From HKST-UBA178 sp965223815 (GTDB taxonomy: Bacteria > Pseudomonadota > Gammaproteobacteria > Chromatiales > Chromatiaceae), in the NCBI GenBank assembly GCA_965223815.1, contig OZ245019.1, positions 3,720,001 to 3,784,000 of the forward strand: a stretch of 64,000 bases of DNA. Direction: 5' to 3'. Positions within the stretch are counted from its first letter, which is position 1; each line of letters opens with the position of its first letter. Below, one piece after another: positions 1 to 8,932 of this stretch. The notes below the pieces were generated by a model. It did not search any database, was not told where the DNA came from, and saw only the letters and a list, made by a program, of their open reading frames with translations. A program made the translations under genes and the position numbers.

Positions 1-704
1 GCTTCCACAAGCATGCAGCGGGAATAGCGCTGGCGTACCCGAAACCGGGTACGCGCGGACTTACCCAGCCTGTCAACCCGAACCATGCGTTCGCCACTTC
101 TCAAAGTGTTCTTCATTAACGGCGCATCGACTGTGATCTGATCCTCTTCCCAAGAGCCGGCGACCAGGGCAAGGTAACGTTTCTCCATCTCATGGGAACG
201 CAGCAACTCCTGTAAGGCCCTGAGAACACTGCGACGCTTACTGATCAACAGACAACCTGAGGTATCCCGGTCAAGGCGGTGAACCAACTCCAGATGCTGC
301 TCCTTGGGGCGCAGATGGCGTACAGCCTCGATAGCACCGAACTTCAAACCGCTGCCCCCATGCACCGCCACTCCCGAAGGTTTATCGAGCACTAGTAGGC
401 GCTTGTCCTCGTGGAGGATCGACTGTTCGAGGCGGTTCAACAGCCGCTGGTCAAACCTTGGGGGCTTGCTATCGCTAAGTCTAAGCGGTGGAATACGTAT
501 GGAATCGCCAGCCTGAACCTTGTAACTCGCAGACTTTCTCCCTTTGTTTACGCGAACCTCTCCCCGACGTAGTATGCGATAGACATAACTCTTGGGAACA
601 CCCTTGAGTTCACTCAACAGAAGATTGTCGATACGTTGCCCATGGCGATCACCAGCGACGCTGATATAGCGCACTTCCGATTTTTTTTGTTCTGGTTCTG
701 ACAT
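1..704 (-). CDS. rluC: 23S rRNA pseudouridine synthase RluC (3' end cut off by window edge)
   Basis: Isomerises specific uridines of 23S rRNA to pseudouridine in the cytoplasm. The ATG at 704 begins MSEPEQKKSEVRYISV. An S4 RNA-binding domain follows (about residues 23-70), then the RluA-type catalytic core with the signature HRLDRDTSG, whose Asp145 is the expected catalytic residue. About 234 residues are in the window; the family is usually near 320, so roughly 85 C-terminal residues lie outside. It is divergent from rne, the classic neighbour of rluC in Gammaproteobacteria. The S4 domain, the motif and the rne neighbour point to RluC rather than RluD. Confidence 0.93.
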   Translation of the reverse strand, partial: MSEPEQKKSEVRYISVAGDRHGQRIDNLLLSELKGVPKSYVYRILRRGEVRVNKGRKSASYKVQAGDSIRIPPLRLSDSKPPRFDQRLLNRLEQSILHEDKRLLVLDKPSGVAVHGGSGLKFGAIEAVRHLRPKEQHLELVHRLDRDTSGCLLISKRRSVLRALQELLRSHEMEKRYLALVAGSWEEDQITVDAPLMKNTLRSGERMVRVDRLGKSARTRFRVRQRYSRCMLVE

Positions 705-732
705 TTACCTACTATACCAGTACTGCCCACAA

Positions 733-761
733 TTGATGCAGCTGCACTTCGGAGCTATAAT
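733..761 (+). promoter_or_regulatory. sigma-70 promoter of rne
   Basis: TTGATG (733-738) and a perfect TATAAT (756-761) are separated by 17 bp, so transcription should begin near 768. This leaves a leader of about 460 nt before the rne start codon at 1231. A long leader is a known feature of rne in enterobacteria, where RNase E cleaves its own mRNA there. Confidence 0.7.
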
Positions 762-1230
762 CGCGGCTTATCATCCGGCGAAATCTCGTAGGGGCGAAAC
801 ATCATGGTCCCGCCGTGCGGAGCGACTAGCGCCCATGCAGGCGACGACTGGCATTTTACACCCGCGCATAGAGCAGAGGACTTAGGGCTGAATTTCCTAC
901 CGATCCGAGTGAATTGGATCTTTTTGCACTTGCGGATCGATAGGCATTGGGTGCCTGGGCGAGACGATATCGGATGGATACACGATTTTTTGCTTTTTGC
1001 CGAAGAGGGTGAAAAGCAGGGTAAGTTACAACGTTAAAGAATCGCACCTGCGTCAACTGGCACGCGCCCAGGGCTTTATAGCCCACGATTCGACAGATGG
1101 GGATGCAACCAGACCAAGAAGGCTGGCTAAACCCTTCTAGCCGCTGGGCGAGCGGGCCACAGACAAGCTGAGTGTCGGTGAGGGTAAGCGCCGGCACCCG
1201 CGGTAACGCGCGTGCACAAGGAATTCAATA
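762..1230 (+). promoter_or_regulatory. long rne 5' leader, probable autoregulatory element
   Basis: This stretch has no convincing gene. It runs from the predicted start site to rne and contains a clean hairpin at 991-1018 (stem TGCTTTT / AAAAGCA plus a G-T pair, 12-nt loop). The part from 1081 to 1210 is also rich in complementary GC segments. By analogy with the enterobacterial rne leader it could serve as the RNase E feedback substrate. The analogy is positional; I cannot confirm homology with the known rne leader family by eye. The ribosome-binding site AAGGA is at 1218-1222. Confidence 0.5.
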
Positions 1231-3843
1231 ATGAAACGAATGCTGATCAATGCAACTCAGCCGGAAGAGTTGCGCGTGGCTATTGTGGATGGCCAAAGAT
1301 TGTTCAATCTCGACATCGAGGCCCCGGGCCGAGAACAGAAAAAGGCAAATATCTACAAAGGACGAATCACCCGAGTGGAACCCAGCCTCGAGGCGGCCTT
1401 CGTCGATTACGGTGCAGATCGCCATGGATTCCTGCCTCTGAAAGAGATTTCTCGCAGTTACTTCTCTGAGAAATCTCTCGAGAGCGGCAGCAAAATCAAT
1501 ATACGGGAAGCGATAAAGGAAGGACAGGAGCTAACTGTTCAGGTAGAAAAAGAGGAACGCGGTAATAAGGGTGCCGCATTGACCACGTTTATCTCTTTGG
1601 CTGGTAGATATCTGGTCCTGATGCCGAATAATCCGAGGGCGGGGGGTGTTTCCCGCCGTATCGAAGGCGAAGACCGCAGCAATCTCCGCGAGGCAATGAG
1701 CAGCCTGACGATACCGGAAGGAATGGGTCTCATCGTCAGAACCGCTGGTGTCGGTAAAAATACGGAGGAACTGCAGTGGGATTTGGACTACCTGTTGCAG
1801 CTTTGGCGCGCGATAGAGACTTCCGCCCGGGAGCGCTCCGCTCCGTTTCTGATATATCAGGAAAGCAACGTCATTATCCGTTCGATCAGGGATTATCTGC
1901 GATCCGATATCGGTGAGATCCTGATCGACCACCCTGAAGTTTTCGCGGAGGCCTGTGAATTCGTCGAGCAGGTGATGCCACAGTACCGCAGAAAGGTCCG
2001 CCATTACCAAGATGATGTCCCTCTCTTCAGCCGCTACCAAATCGAATCCCAGATTGAGTCGGTTTTCCAACGGGAAGTCCGCCTACCCTCTGGTGGTGCC
2101 ATTGTCATCGACCACAGCGAGGCTCTGACTTCAATCGATATCAACTCAGCTCGTGCGACAAGGGGTGCCGATATTGAGGAAACGGCACTGCACACCAATC
2201 TCGAAGCCGCCGATGAAGTGGCGCGCCAATTGCGTATGCGGGATATGGGTGGACTTTTCGTTATTGATTTTATCGATATGTCACCCGCCCGCAACCAACG
2301 CGAGGTGGAAAACCGACTGAAAGATGCGCTCAAGGAGGACCGCGCCAGGGTACAGGTGGGCAGAATTTCTAGATTCGGGCTGTTGGAGATGTCTCGGCAG
2401 AGGTTGCGGCCCTCCCTGGGGGAGTCCAGCCAGAATCTCTGCCCTAGATGCAGCGGTCACGGATTTATTCGGGGGATCGAGTCGCTCGGGCTCTCCGTGT
2501 TACGGATTATCGAAGAAGATGCCATGAAGGAGAGTACGGCACGCATTGTCGCTCAGCTTCCGGTTGAAGTGGCCACCTTTTTGCTGAACGAGAAACGAGA
2601 GGCCATTCACGCCATTGAACAGCGCCAATCCATAAACGTGGTCTTGGTGCCGAACGTACACATGGAGACTCCCCACTACGAAATCCAGCGCGTTCGCGCC
2701 CAAGATCAGATCGCCAACGTCGCAGAAACCGCAAGCTACGATCAAATTCGTGAACCCGAAAAAGAGGTGACTCAAAACGAAAAGTCTTCGGACGCTAAAA
2801 TCGAGGAGCCCACGGTCAAACGTATAGCTCCCACTACCCCCATACCTCAGCAGGTCGAAATCAAGAAGACGGGCGAAACGGGGGTGATTCGCCGGCTTTG
2901 GAAGGCACTGTTTACGGAGCCCGAGCCGGAATCCCCGGAAAAGACCCCTCAGCCTCAATCGGATCGCAGGACCGGACAGGGTAGAGCGGGGAGGCAGGAG
3001 AACGACCGTTCTCGGGAACGGCGTTCTGGTGGTCGATCCGGTGGCCAGGGACGCTCACAGAGGCGCAACCCCAACGCACAGGGAAACCGAGGTGTCGGGG
3101 GAGACCGCAACCGGCAGCGCAATCGCGCCGGTGATGGCAAGGAAGAGAAAAAAGTCCAACCGACCAACCGAGTGGAAAACACCCAGTCGACAGACAACGC
3201 CTCGGGCGACCAACCTCGCAAGAGCAGTGGAAGAAGAGGCAGGAGAAGCGGCGGTCGACGGCGGCGCAGACCGGCAGCTGCAGACAACGGCAGGCAAGAA
3301 AATTCATCCTCAGCCAACAACCAAGCTAGCACTGCAACCAGCCCCCCACAGGAGGAGGGTAACAACCTCAGTCACGCCGATAGGTCGAAAAAGTCAGCCG
3401 TCAGTAATGCAGGTGGCTCTGATTTAAAGCCTCAGGCGGATGCTGAGAGCACCCCGCGTAAAGAGACCCAATCCACCGGAATCAACGATACACCCCATAC
3501 AGAGACCTCTCGTGGACAAGCCTCAGTCTCCAAAAGCGAAAACGTCAGTAGCAGTCAGCCGGACAACGCCAGCAGCGGTCATGGCAACCGCAGACCACGC
3601 AGGCGGTCGCCAGGCAGACGTCCGCGCACAGATAAAAACAAGGGCTCTCAGGATCAGCCGAGTGCAGATGGGGGAAACGCATCGACCGGCACTAGCGACG
3701 GCACAACCATTGTTAACGAACCACCCGTGCCGAGCACTGGTGCTCAGGCAAGCGCCCCAGAAAAGGTTGCAGCGGCTACAGAGAATTCCACAACACCAAC
3801 CAAAACGATACATCCGGGGGGTAGGGAAGCTCAGTCTGACTGA
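1231..3843 (+). CDS. rne: ribonuclease E
   Basis: Essential endoribonuclease for mRNA decay and for rRNA and tRNA processing, and scaffold of the RNA degradosome at the inner membrane. The protein has 870 residues. An S1 domain (about 35-120) is followed by 5'-sensor and DNase-I-like catalytic regions with SIDINSA (Asp303) and FVIDFID (Asp346), the same numbers as in E. coli. The zinc-link CPRC is at 404-407. The C-terminal half (about 520-870) is low-complexity and rich in Arg, Gly, Ser, Asn and Gln, as expected for the RNA- and partner-binding scaffold; it is shorter than the scaffold of the roughly 1060-residue E. coli enzyme. The start is supported by AAGGA 8 nt upstream. RNase G is unlikely because of the long disordered tail. 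Confidence 0.97.
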   Translation: MKRMLINATQPEELRVAIVDGQRLFNLDIEAPGREQKKANIYKGRITRVEPSLEAAFVDYGADRHGFLPLKEISRSYFSEKSLESGSKINIREAIKEGQELTVQVEKEERGNKGAALTTFISLAGRYLVLMPNNPRAGGVSRRIEGEDRSNLREAMSSLTIPEGMGLIVRTAGVGKNTEELQWDLDYLLQLWRAIETSARERSAPFLIYQESNVIIRSIRDYLRSDIGEILIDHPEVFAEACEFVEQVMPQYRRKVRHYQDDVPLFSRYQIESQIESVFQREVRLPSGGAIVIDHSEALTSIDINSARATRGADIEETALHTNLEAADEVARQLRMRDMGGLFVIDFIDMSPARNQREVENRLKDALKEDRARVQVGRISRFGLLEMSRQRLRPSLGESSQNLCPRCSGHGFIRGIESLGLSVLRIIEEDAMKESTARIVAQLPVEVATFLLNEKREAIHAIEQRQSINVVLVPNVHMETPHYEIQRVRAQDQIANVAETASYDQIREPEKEVTQNEKSSDAKIEEPTVKRIAPTTPIPQQVEIKKTGETGVIRRLWKALFTEPEPESPEKTPQPQSDRRTGQGRAGRQENDRSRERRSGGRSGGQGRSQRRNPNAQGNRGVGGDRNRQRNRAGDGKEEKKVQPTNRVENTQSTDNASGDQPRKSSGRRGRRSGGRRRRRPAAADNGRQENSSSANNQASTATSPPQEEGNNLSHADRSKKSAVSNAGGSDLKPQADAESTPRKETQSTGINDTPHTETSRGQASVSKSENVSSSQPDNASSGHGNRRPRRRSPGRRPRTDKNKGSQDQPSADGGNASTGTSDGTTIVNEPPVPSTGAQASAPEKVAAATENSTTPTKTIHPGGREAQSD

Positions 3844-3913
3844 AAGCTAGCTGAGACCGGCTGTTCCCGCAAACGGCTTCAGCAGTCCATCTGAGCTGGG
3901 TCCCGCGGCCAAC

Positions 3914-5371
3914 CTATTTTCCGGGGTAGGAAGGTTGGTACCTGCCTGCGGCTTCAGGCACTCCGCCGGGATCCGTAAAGGGGTGCTGACCGCTCAAGTT
4001 AGGATAGGGTCCATAGCCAAACCATTGAGACCGTCCCCATCCCCACCCGCTATGCGGCGCCATGGGCCGCGACCACCGCCGAGAGGCATCAGTACCTTCG
4101 GTGCGACGCTGGTAGCTCAATGGATAGCCAGGCCAACTGGGAGCGGCGTATCCAGGCCGAACATAGTCGGGGCGTCGAAACCTCAGCTGACGGCGGTCTA
4201 TACCTCGGCGGTCTTGAAATCTGGCGGGCGGTGCCGGTCGGCGATACCCAAACAATTCCCGAAATGCCAGAGGCTCTGAGGCGGGCAGTATTTGTGACTG
4301 GGTTGTCCCGTTCTCTGCGGACTCGAAAGGTTCCTTGGCTTCCGTATCGTCCCGGGGAGAATCTTTATCCAAAACTTCAGTGGCCGTTCTTTTCTCATTG
4401 GCCGTTGTTGTCGATGCTGCGACCTGTTCCGAACCGGTAGCCTGGACTGGCCTCTTGCGTTGGGCATCGGCAACCTCATTCGATTCCACCATTATCGTCC
4501 CCAGAGTTGTATCTTCCTCGCCCTTTTCCTGTGTACTGTCAGTCGTCGGTGTGGGCCCCGCGGGGTCCGACGCCTGCTCGATAGCCTTCAGGGCCTCCGG
4601 GGAAGTCGCTGCAGAAACCGCCCCGCCCATTCGGGAGTCGCTAGGATCCGCCGGCGTTAGGGAGGATCCCGGCGCATCTCCAACCACAACCGCCGAATCC
4701 ACTGGGCGATTTGTTTCGGACATGGGGAGACTGGGACGCCCTTGACTAAAAAATCCAGCCTGAGCAGCGTCATCCGGATTATCGACTTTAGCCTCCGCCG
4801 TCTCTGCAATAGCGGGAGGCTCCGTTGGTGCCACTCCACTACTGATATTACTACCGTCACTGGACGGCCCGTCGGAGCCCGACAGCTGTTCGGGTAGGGA
4901 TCCCCGCTTCGAGTCCCCGGCGAACTCTCCGTCGTGGACTTGGTGGCGAATGAACAGAAATGCAGCAATAACAAGTATGGTTGCCACAGCCACCTTCCGC
5001 CAGAACCCTTTGGCAGACCCGGTTGTATCGGGGATTACCTGTTGAACAGCTGTTTGCGACATCGGTTCCTCCCTTCTGCTGCTCTCATTGTTCAGCGATT
5101 CAGTCTCAGTAATCGATCCCGGTTCCGATATTGCAGCCACTCCCGATTTCCCCGAATCTACTTCGGCTTCGCTCCCTATACGGGGCTTCTCAGGGTTGAT
5201 TTTTTTTCTGACAATGCGCTTTTTTTGGGTCGCCTTCTTCTGCGCAGCTTTCTTCCTGATGGCCTTGCGCTTCACGATTTTTTTTCGTACCTGCTTTTCA
5301 ACTTCCGGCGACTCACCGCGTTTTTCGCCTTCCGATTTCACTTTAGCTTTAGGTTTTTTGTCTTCGGCCAT
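3914..5371 (-). CDS. unrecognised single-pass membrane protein with Lys-rich N-terminus
   Basis: I do not recognise this 485-residue protein. Residues 1-62 are extremely basic (runs such as KKAAQKKATQKK), 63-125 are acidic and polar, and one hydrophobic helix lies at about 126-141 (VAVATILVIAAFLFI). A long low-complexity acidic/Ser/Thr region follows. The last 100 residues are rich in Arg, Pro, Tyr, Trp and Gly. The layout suggests a basic cytoplasmic tail that could touch nucleic acid or phospholipid, and an extended periplasmic part ending in an aromatic-rich tail. GGGAG about 8 nt upstream supports the start. It converges with rne, 70 bp away, with no obvious terminator between them. Confidence 0.7.
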   Translation of the reverse strand: MAEDKKPKAKVKSEGEKRGESPEVEKQVRKKIVKRKAIRKKAAQKKATQKKRIVRKKINPEKPRIGSEAEVDSGKSGVAAISEPGSITETESLNNESSRREEPMSQTAVQQVIPDTTGSAKGFWRKVAVATILVIAAFLFIRHQVHDGEFAGDSKRGSLPEQLSGSDGPSSDGSNISSGVAPTEPPAIAETAEAKVDNPDDAAQAGFFSQGRPSLPMSETNRPVDSAVVVGDAPGSSLTPADPSDSRMGGAVSAATSPEALKAIEQASDPAGPTPTTDSTQEKGEEDTTLGTIMVESNEVADAQRKRPVQATGSEQVAASTTTANEKRTATEVLDKDSPRDDTEAKEPFESAENGTTQSQILPASEPLAFRELFGYRRPAPPARFQDRRGIDRRQLRFRRPDYVRPGYAAPSWPGYPLSYQRRTEGTDASRRWSRPMAPHSGWGWGRSQWFGYGPYPNLSGQHPFTDPGGVPEAAGRYQPSYPGK

Positions 5372-5507
5372 CTCTTAGACTCCCATGTCAGGCACTACGA
5401 TTGACTACTGAGCGCCGATCAATAAAAACCGAACAATAGGTTCCGACCGAATTACCACACACAGTAACCTAGACTCATATCTGCGCGTAATATTAGATAT
5501 TTACCCG

Positions 5508-6248
5508 CTAAAAAGTTAAGCAGATTTCTTCTATCAATCCATAAACTTTTGACATACCACTTTCAAGATGGCGCTCTATCTCTTCCATGGTGATCTCTTC
5601 CCCGCCCCGCCCTGCAGCCCAGTTGGCCACGACACAGCAACTGGCGTAACAGAGCTCCAGTTCCCTTGCCAACGCCGCCTCCGGCATACCAGTCATTCCC
5701 ACCAGATCACACCCGTCTCTCTCCATGCGACTGATTTCTCCAGCCGTCTCCAGACGCGGTCCCTGAGTTGCACCATATGTACCTGAGGTTAGGATTTCGA
5801 TGCCACGGGCTGCCGCAGAAGCGATAAGTGCCGAGCGCAATTCCTCGCAGTAGGGCCTAGTAAAATCGATGTGGGTAACCTGCGAGAGGTCATCTTCAAA
5901 GAAGGTGTGTTTACGTCCGTAAGTGTAGTCGATGATTTGGTCCGGAATCACGATGGATTCGGGTCCCATTTCAGGATGAATTCCCCCTACGGCAGCGATG
6001 CCAAGAACCCCCTTGGGCCGATGTTGTTTCAAGGCCCAAATATTGGCCCGGTAGTTGACACGATGAGGGAGTATGGTATGCCCTACCCCATGCCGCGGTA
6101 TGAACAGCAGCTCATGCCCCCTATATACTCCGTGAACCAATGGCGCAGAAGGCGCGCCATATGGGGTTTCGACTTTCTCCAGACGTATGACATCCAACGA
6201 CTCGAGTCGGGTAACCCCCGAACCGCCTATGATCGCGAGTTCAGTCAT
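5508..6248 (-). CDS. mtnP: S-methyl-5'-thioinosine/thioadenosine phosphorylase (MtnP family)
   Basis: Cleaves the purine from methylthio-nucleosides with phosphate, as part of salvage of the polyamine by-product methylthioadenosine. The 246-residue protein begins with the family pattern MTELAIIGGSG. It contains the phosphate-binding PRHG and HRVNYRAN segments, the TYGATQGPRLET loop and VGMTGMPEAALARE. In the base-binding region the sequence reads VVANWAAG rather than the Asp-containing pattern of adenine-specific enzymes, which fits the inosine-preferring enzyme described from Pseudomonas. The exact substrate is inferred. It stands alone, with AT-rich spacers on both sides. Confidence 0.88.
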   Translation of the reverse strand: MTELAIIGGSGVTRLESLDVIRLEKVETPYGAPSAPLVHGVYRGHELLFIPRHGVGHTILPHRVNYRANIWALKQHRPKGVLGIAAVGGIHPEMGPESIVIPDQIIDYTYGRKHTFFEDDLSQVTHIDFTRPYCEELRSALIASAAARGIEILTSGTYGATQGPRLETAGEISRMERDGCDLVGMTGMPEAALARELELCYASCCVVANWAAGRGGEEITMEEIERHLESGMSKVYGLIEEICLTF

Positions 6249-6542
6249 CTTCCATACCTAATTCAGGCTGCTGCTAATCGTAGAGCGACTACTCGTTAGG
6301 CGACGGGTGACCGATCGGGTGTCAGGGCCTCTGGCGAGTCATAGCGCACTTAGTGACAAATAAATATATCATCCTGGGGATGACACCCCCACCGTTCAAT
6401 CGGCGCAAGAGTAGTTAATAGCCGTTCTCTGCAATAGGGATGGCTGATTTGTCAGGGTCGCCAATAACCACACTCCCAACTCTCCGGGGACGGAATCGGA
6501 AAAACTGGGGAGCTAGCCAATAGCCATTTTCCTGCCGCTGAG

Positions 6543-6986
6543 CTAGTTTTCCGCGGCAGCGAAAACGCCACTTTTCTCCAATTTCGGGAGTAACACTTCC
6601 TGCTCCCTGCGGATCCGCGATTCGATAGCGGAAAAGACTTCGTTTGTCTCCTCCAGAAACGCATCGCTAAAAGTGAAATCACAATCCTTGAGCCATTTTC
6701 GATGGTAACTCTCAAACTGTTTCCTGAGTGGCTTTTCACCACTAATAAACCCCCATGCCAACGATTTCAATTTTGGATCCTCATGGGTGAGCAGGGGCGG
6801 ATAAACCCCGCGATCCTCTTCCGATAGGTGCTTATTGAGCTTCTTACCCAACTCGCAGAGATGCTCGTGAGCGGCTTTGGCGTTCGGTTTAATCTTGAGC
6901 AACTCCGGTTTCAGCATGGCGTTCAAATCGCCCAGCATCTCCAACAGCTCGTTCTGCCTACTCCTGAATTCGTTTAATATTTCCAC
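6543..6986 (-). CDS. hemerythrin-like HHE domain protein
   Basis: A 147-residue all-helical protein with the metal-ligand pattern of hemerythrin-like domains: His40, then HLSEED (His53, Glu57), FESYHRKW (His95) and a terminal REQEVLLP. Such domains bind a di-iron centre and sense or buffer oxygen, nitric oxide or iron. There is no signal peptide, so it is cytoplasmic. It starts at a GTG preceded by GGGAGG. Spacers of about 290 and 270 bp without genes flank it, so it is probably monocistronic. No neighbour indicates its role. Confidence 0.75.
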   Translation of the reverse strand: MEILNEFRSRQNELLEMLGDLNAMLKPELLKIKPNAKAAHEHLCELGKKLNKHLSEEDRGVYPPLLTHEDPKLKSLAWGFISGEKPLRKQFESYHRKWLKDCDFTFSDAFLEETNEVFSAIESRIRREQEVLLPKLEKSGVFAAAEN

Positions 6987-7257
6987 TGCTAGTTGCCTCC
7001 CTATTCCAGGCCGTTAACCCTGTCGTGTCGCCTCAGTTGTATAAAAGCGAAACAAGGTAAAAACATACGGTGAATTACTACACCCTGATCCCGCAGGTAT
7101 TCAACGCTTGATAGATGGGAAACCCTATTATCATAATTGCTTTATAATTTACTGATTTACTTGGCATTTTATTCGAAGCCTAAGCTAACATCTCTCACAT
7201 CCTGTAGATAAAAGCAAGTTGGCTGCTCCGCTTTCCTTGCATTTACGGCTACCAGCC

Positions 7258-8304
7258 TCAAATCCCAAGCTCAAGTTCTGGATTGTCTTGGTAGCGGGTA
7301 ATAACTTCTACCGCCTGGTGCCACCGGGGATCCAAGTGGAGCCGCTCCTTGACAATCTTTTTACGCCCATGCATGCGAACCAAACGCATCTGTGCTGCCG
7401 GGTCGAGGTGCTCTTTGAGCTCTTCCAGCACCAGTTCGGCGCCTTCCGCATTGTTACAAACTAGGATCATGTCGCAGCCAGCCTTCAAGGCGAACCTCGC
7501 TCGCTCACGATACCCCCCAGCTGCTCCCGCTGCCGCCATCGTCAGGTCGTCACTAAAGACAACACCCTGGAATCCCAGCTCGCCACGCAGTACGTCTTGG
7601 AGCCAAAACTTGGAGAAACCCGCTAGTTCCGAGTCGGCATCGGAATAGACGACATGAGCCGGCATCACTGCCTCTATACCGTCCGTAATGAGTCGCCTAA
7701 ATGGCAGGAGATCATCCATTAGGATGTCCCCGCGGGGACGCCGGTCAATAGGTAAAGATAGATGGGAATCTTCGAGCACCCCGCCGTGGCCGGGGAAATG
7801 CTTGGCAACTGCGGCCATACCCGCTTCATGCACTCCAGACATCCAGGAATGGGCAAGCTCGGCAACAGCAATCGGCTTCTCGTGAAATGCACGATCCCCA
7901 ATAACCCGACTCACCCCAACGCCCAGATCCAGCACCGGAGCAAAGCTGAAGTCTATGCCGACGCTACGCAGTTCCGCCGCCATGAGCCAGCCAACCGCCC
8001 GCGCTGCCAACAGTCCCTGACTCTGGTTCCGTTGGTATAGCTGCCCATACCATGCAGCAGGTGGCAAGCGTGTAAATCCTTTGCGGAATCGCTGCACTCT
8101 GCCCCCTTCCTGATCCACTGCCACCAGCAAAGAAGGCCGCCTAATATTGTGGATCTCCGCCACCAGCTGTTCTACCTGTTCCGGGGACACGAAATTCCGG
8201 GAAAATAGAATCACTCCCCCGGCGGCAGGGTGCTGGAGCAACTCCCGCTCATGGTCAGACAATTCTGGGCCTGCAATATCTAACATGAGGGGGCCGTGAC
8301 TCAT
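7258..8304 (-). CDS. nagZ: beta-N-acetylhexosaminidase NagZ
   Basis: Cytoplasmic GH3 enzyme that removes N-acetylglucosamine from anhydro-muropeptides in peptidoglycan recycling. The 348 residues show the GH3 barrel with VDQEGGRVQR near 63-72 and KHFPGHG (168-174) followed by the catalytic-loop His181. The nucleophile is in SDDLTM (Asp252). There is no signal sequence and the length is typical. GGAG six nt upstream of the ATG supports the start. A divergent gene for a FliL-like protein begins 113 bp away. Confidence 0.95.
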   Translation of the reverse strand: MSHGPLMLDIAGPELSDHERELLQHPAAGGVILFSRNFVSPEQVEQLVAEIHNIRRPSLLVAVDQEGGRVQRFRKGFTRLPPAAWYGQLYQRNQSQGLLAARAVGWLMAAELRSVGIDFSFAPVLDLGVGVSRVIGDRAFHEKPIAVAELAHSWMSGVHEAGMAAVAKHFPGHGGVLEDSHLSLPIDRRPRGDILMDDLLPFRRLITDGIEAVMPAHVVYSDADSELAGFSKFWLQDVLRGELGFQGVVFSDDLTMAAAGAAGGYRERARFALKAGCDMILVCNNAEGAELVLEELKEHLDPAAQMRLVRMHGRKKIVKERLHLDPRWHQAVEVITRYQDNPELELGI

Positions 8305-8417
8305 CGGGAACTCCGTTACTTGATTGGAAGGGGTATCTGTGACCTGTGGACTTCAGACAGTACAAGCCATGCCGATATAGCCTTAACTCGGCATTTAACC
8401 ACGGAAGATAGCAAAAT

Positions 8418-8828
8418 ATGCGACCGACAACAGCAATGCTTCTGGCCCTTGTAGTGCTCACTTCTCCCCGATTAATGGCTGCAGAAGACACTGGAAAGGA
8501 TGAGCCACCGCCGAGTACAACAGAATATTACGAACTCAAACCCTCACTAGTGGCCAACCTCAACAAAGGGGCGAACTACATTCGTTTCGATATTCAGTTG
8601 ATGACCCGCCAGGAGGAGCATTTGCACCAATTGCAACTCCATGCACCGGCCCTCCGCCACGAACTCTTTTTGCTGATGAGCGACCAGGATGGGGAGGCAT
8701 TGAAAGGCGCTAAAGGTAAAGAGAAATTCCGGAAATCCTCTCTCAAGGCACTACAGAAGGTCATGCAAGAGCTGGCGGGCGAGAAAATGCCCGATGATCT
8801 CTTCTTCACCACTTTTCTGGTCCGTTAG
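8418..8828 (+). CDS. FliL-like periplasmic protein outside a flagellar operon
   Basis: A 136-residue protein with an N-terminal hydrophobic stretch ending LMAAED, readable as a cleavable signal peptide. It then shows the FliL-domain pattern: YELKPSLVANL, YIRFDIQLM, a helical stretch, and LMQEL-type helix ending in DDLFFTTFLVR. Classical FliL is an inner-membrane protein that stabilises flagellar stators. Here no flagellar gene is nearby, and the signal looks cleavable rather than a permanent anchor. This suggests a stand-alone periplasmic paralogue of unknown role. The upstream GGAAG supports the start. Confidence 0.7.
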   Translation: MRPTTAMLLALVVLTSPRLMAAEDTGKDEPPPSTTEYYELKPSLVANLNKGANYIRFDIQLMTRQEEHLHQLQLHAPALRHELFLLMSDQDGEALKGAKGKEKFRKSSLKALQKVMQELAGEKMPDDLFFTTFLVR

Positions 8829-8932
8829 TCACCAGTAATGCCCCACCTGCGATTCTCCGATTTCGGTGAATAATCGCCCATCCATCCGCAATCGCGGTCG
8901 AGCAAGTGCCTGAGGAAAATCCAAAGCAGTAT

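Noticed and set aside
856..1197. Minus-strand 113-codon frame in the rne leader
   Set aside because: No family resemblance or clear ribosome-binding site, and it lies antisense within the predicted rne leader.
2912..3365. Minus-strand open frames antisense to the rne C-terminal region
   Set aside because: Low-complexity, Cys/Arg/Leu-biased translations opposite the disordered RNase E tail; no start signal or family resemblance.
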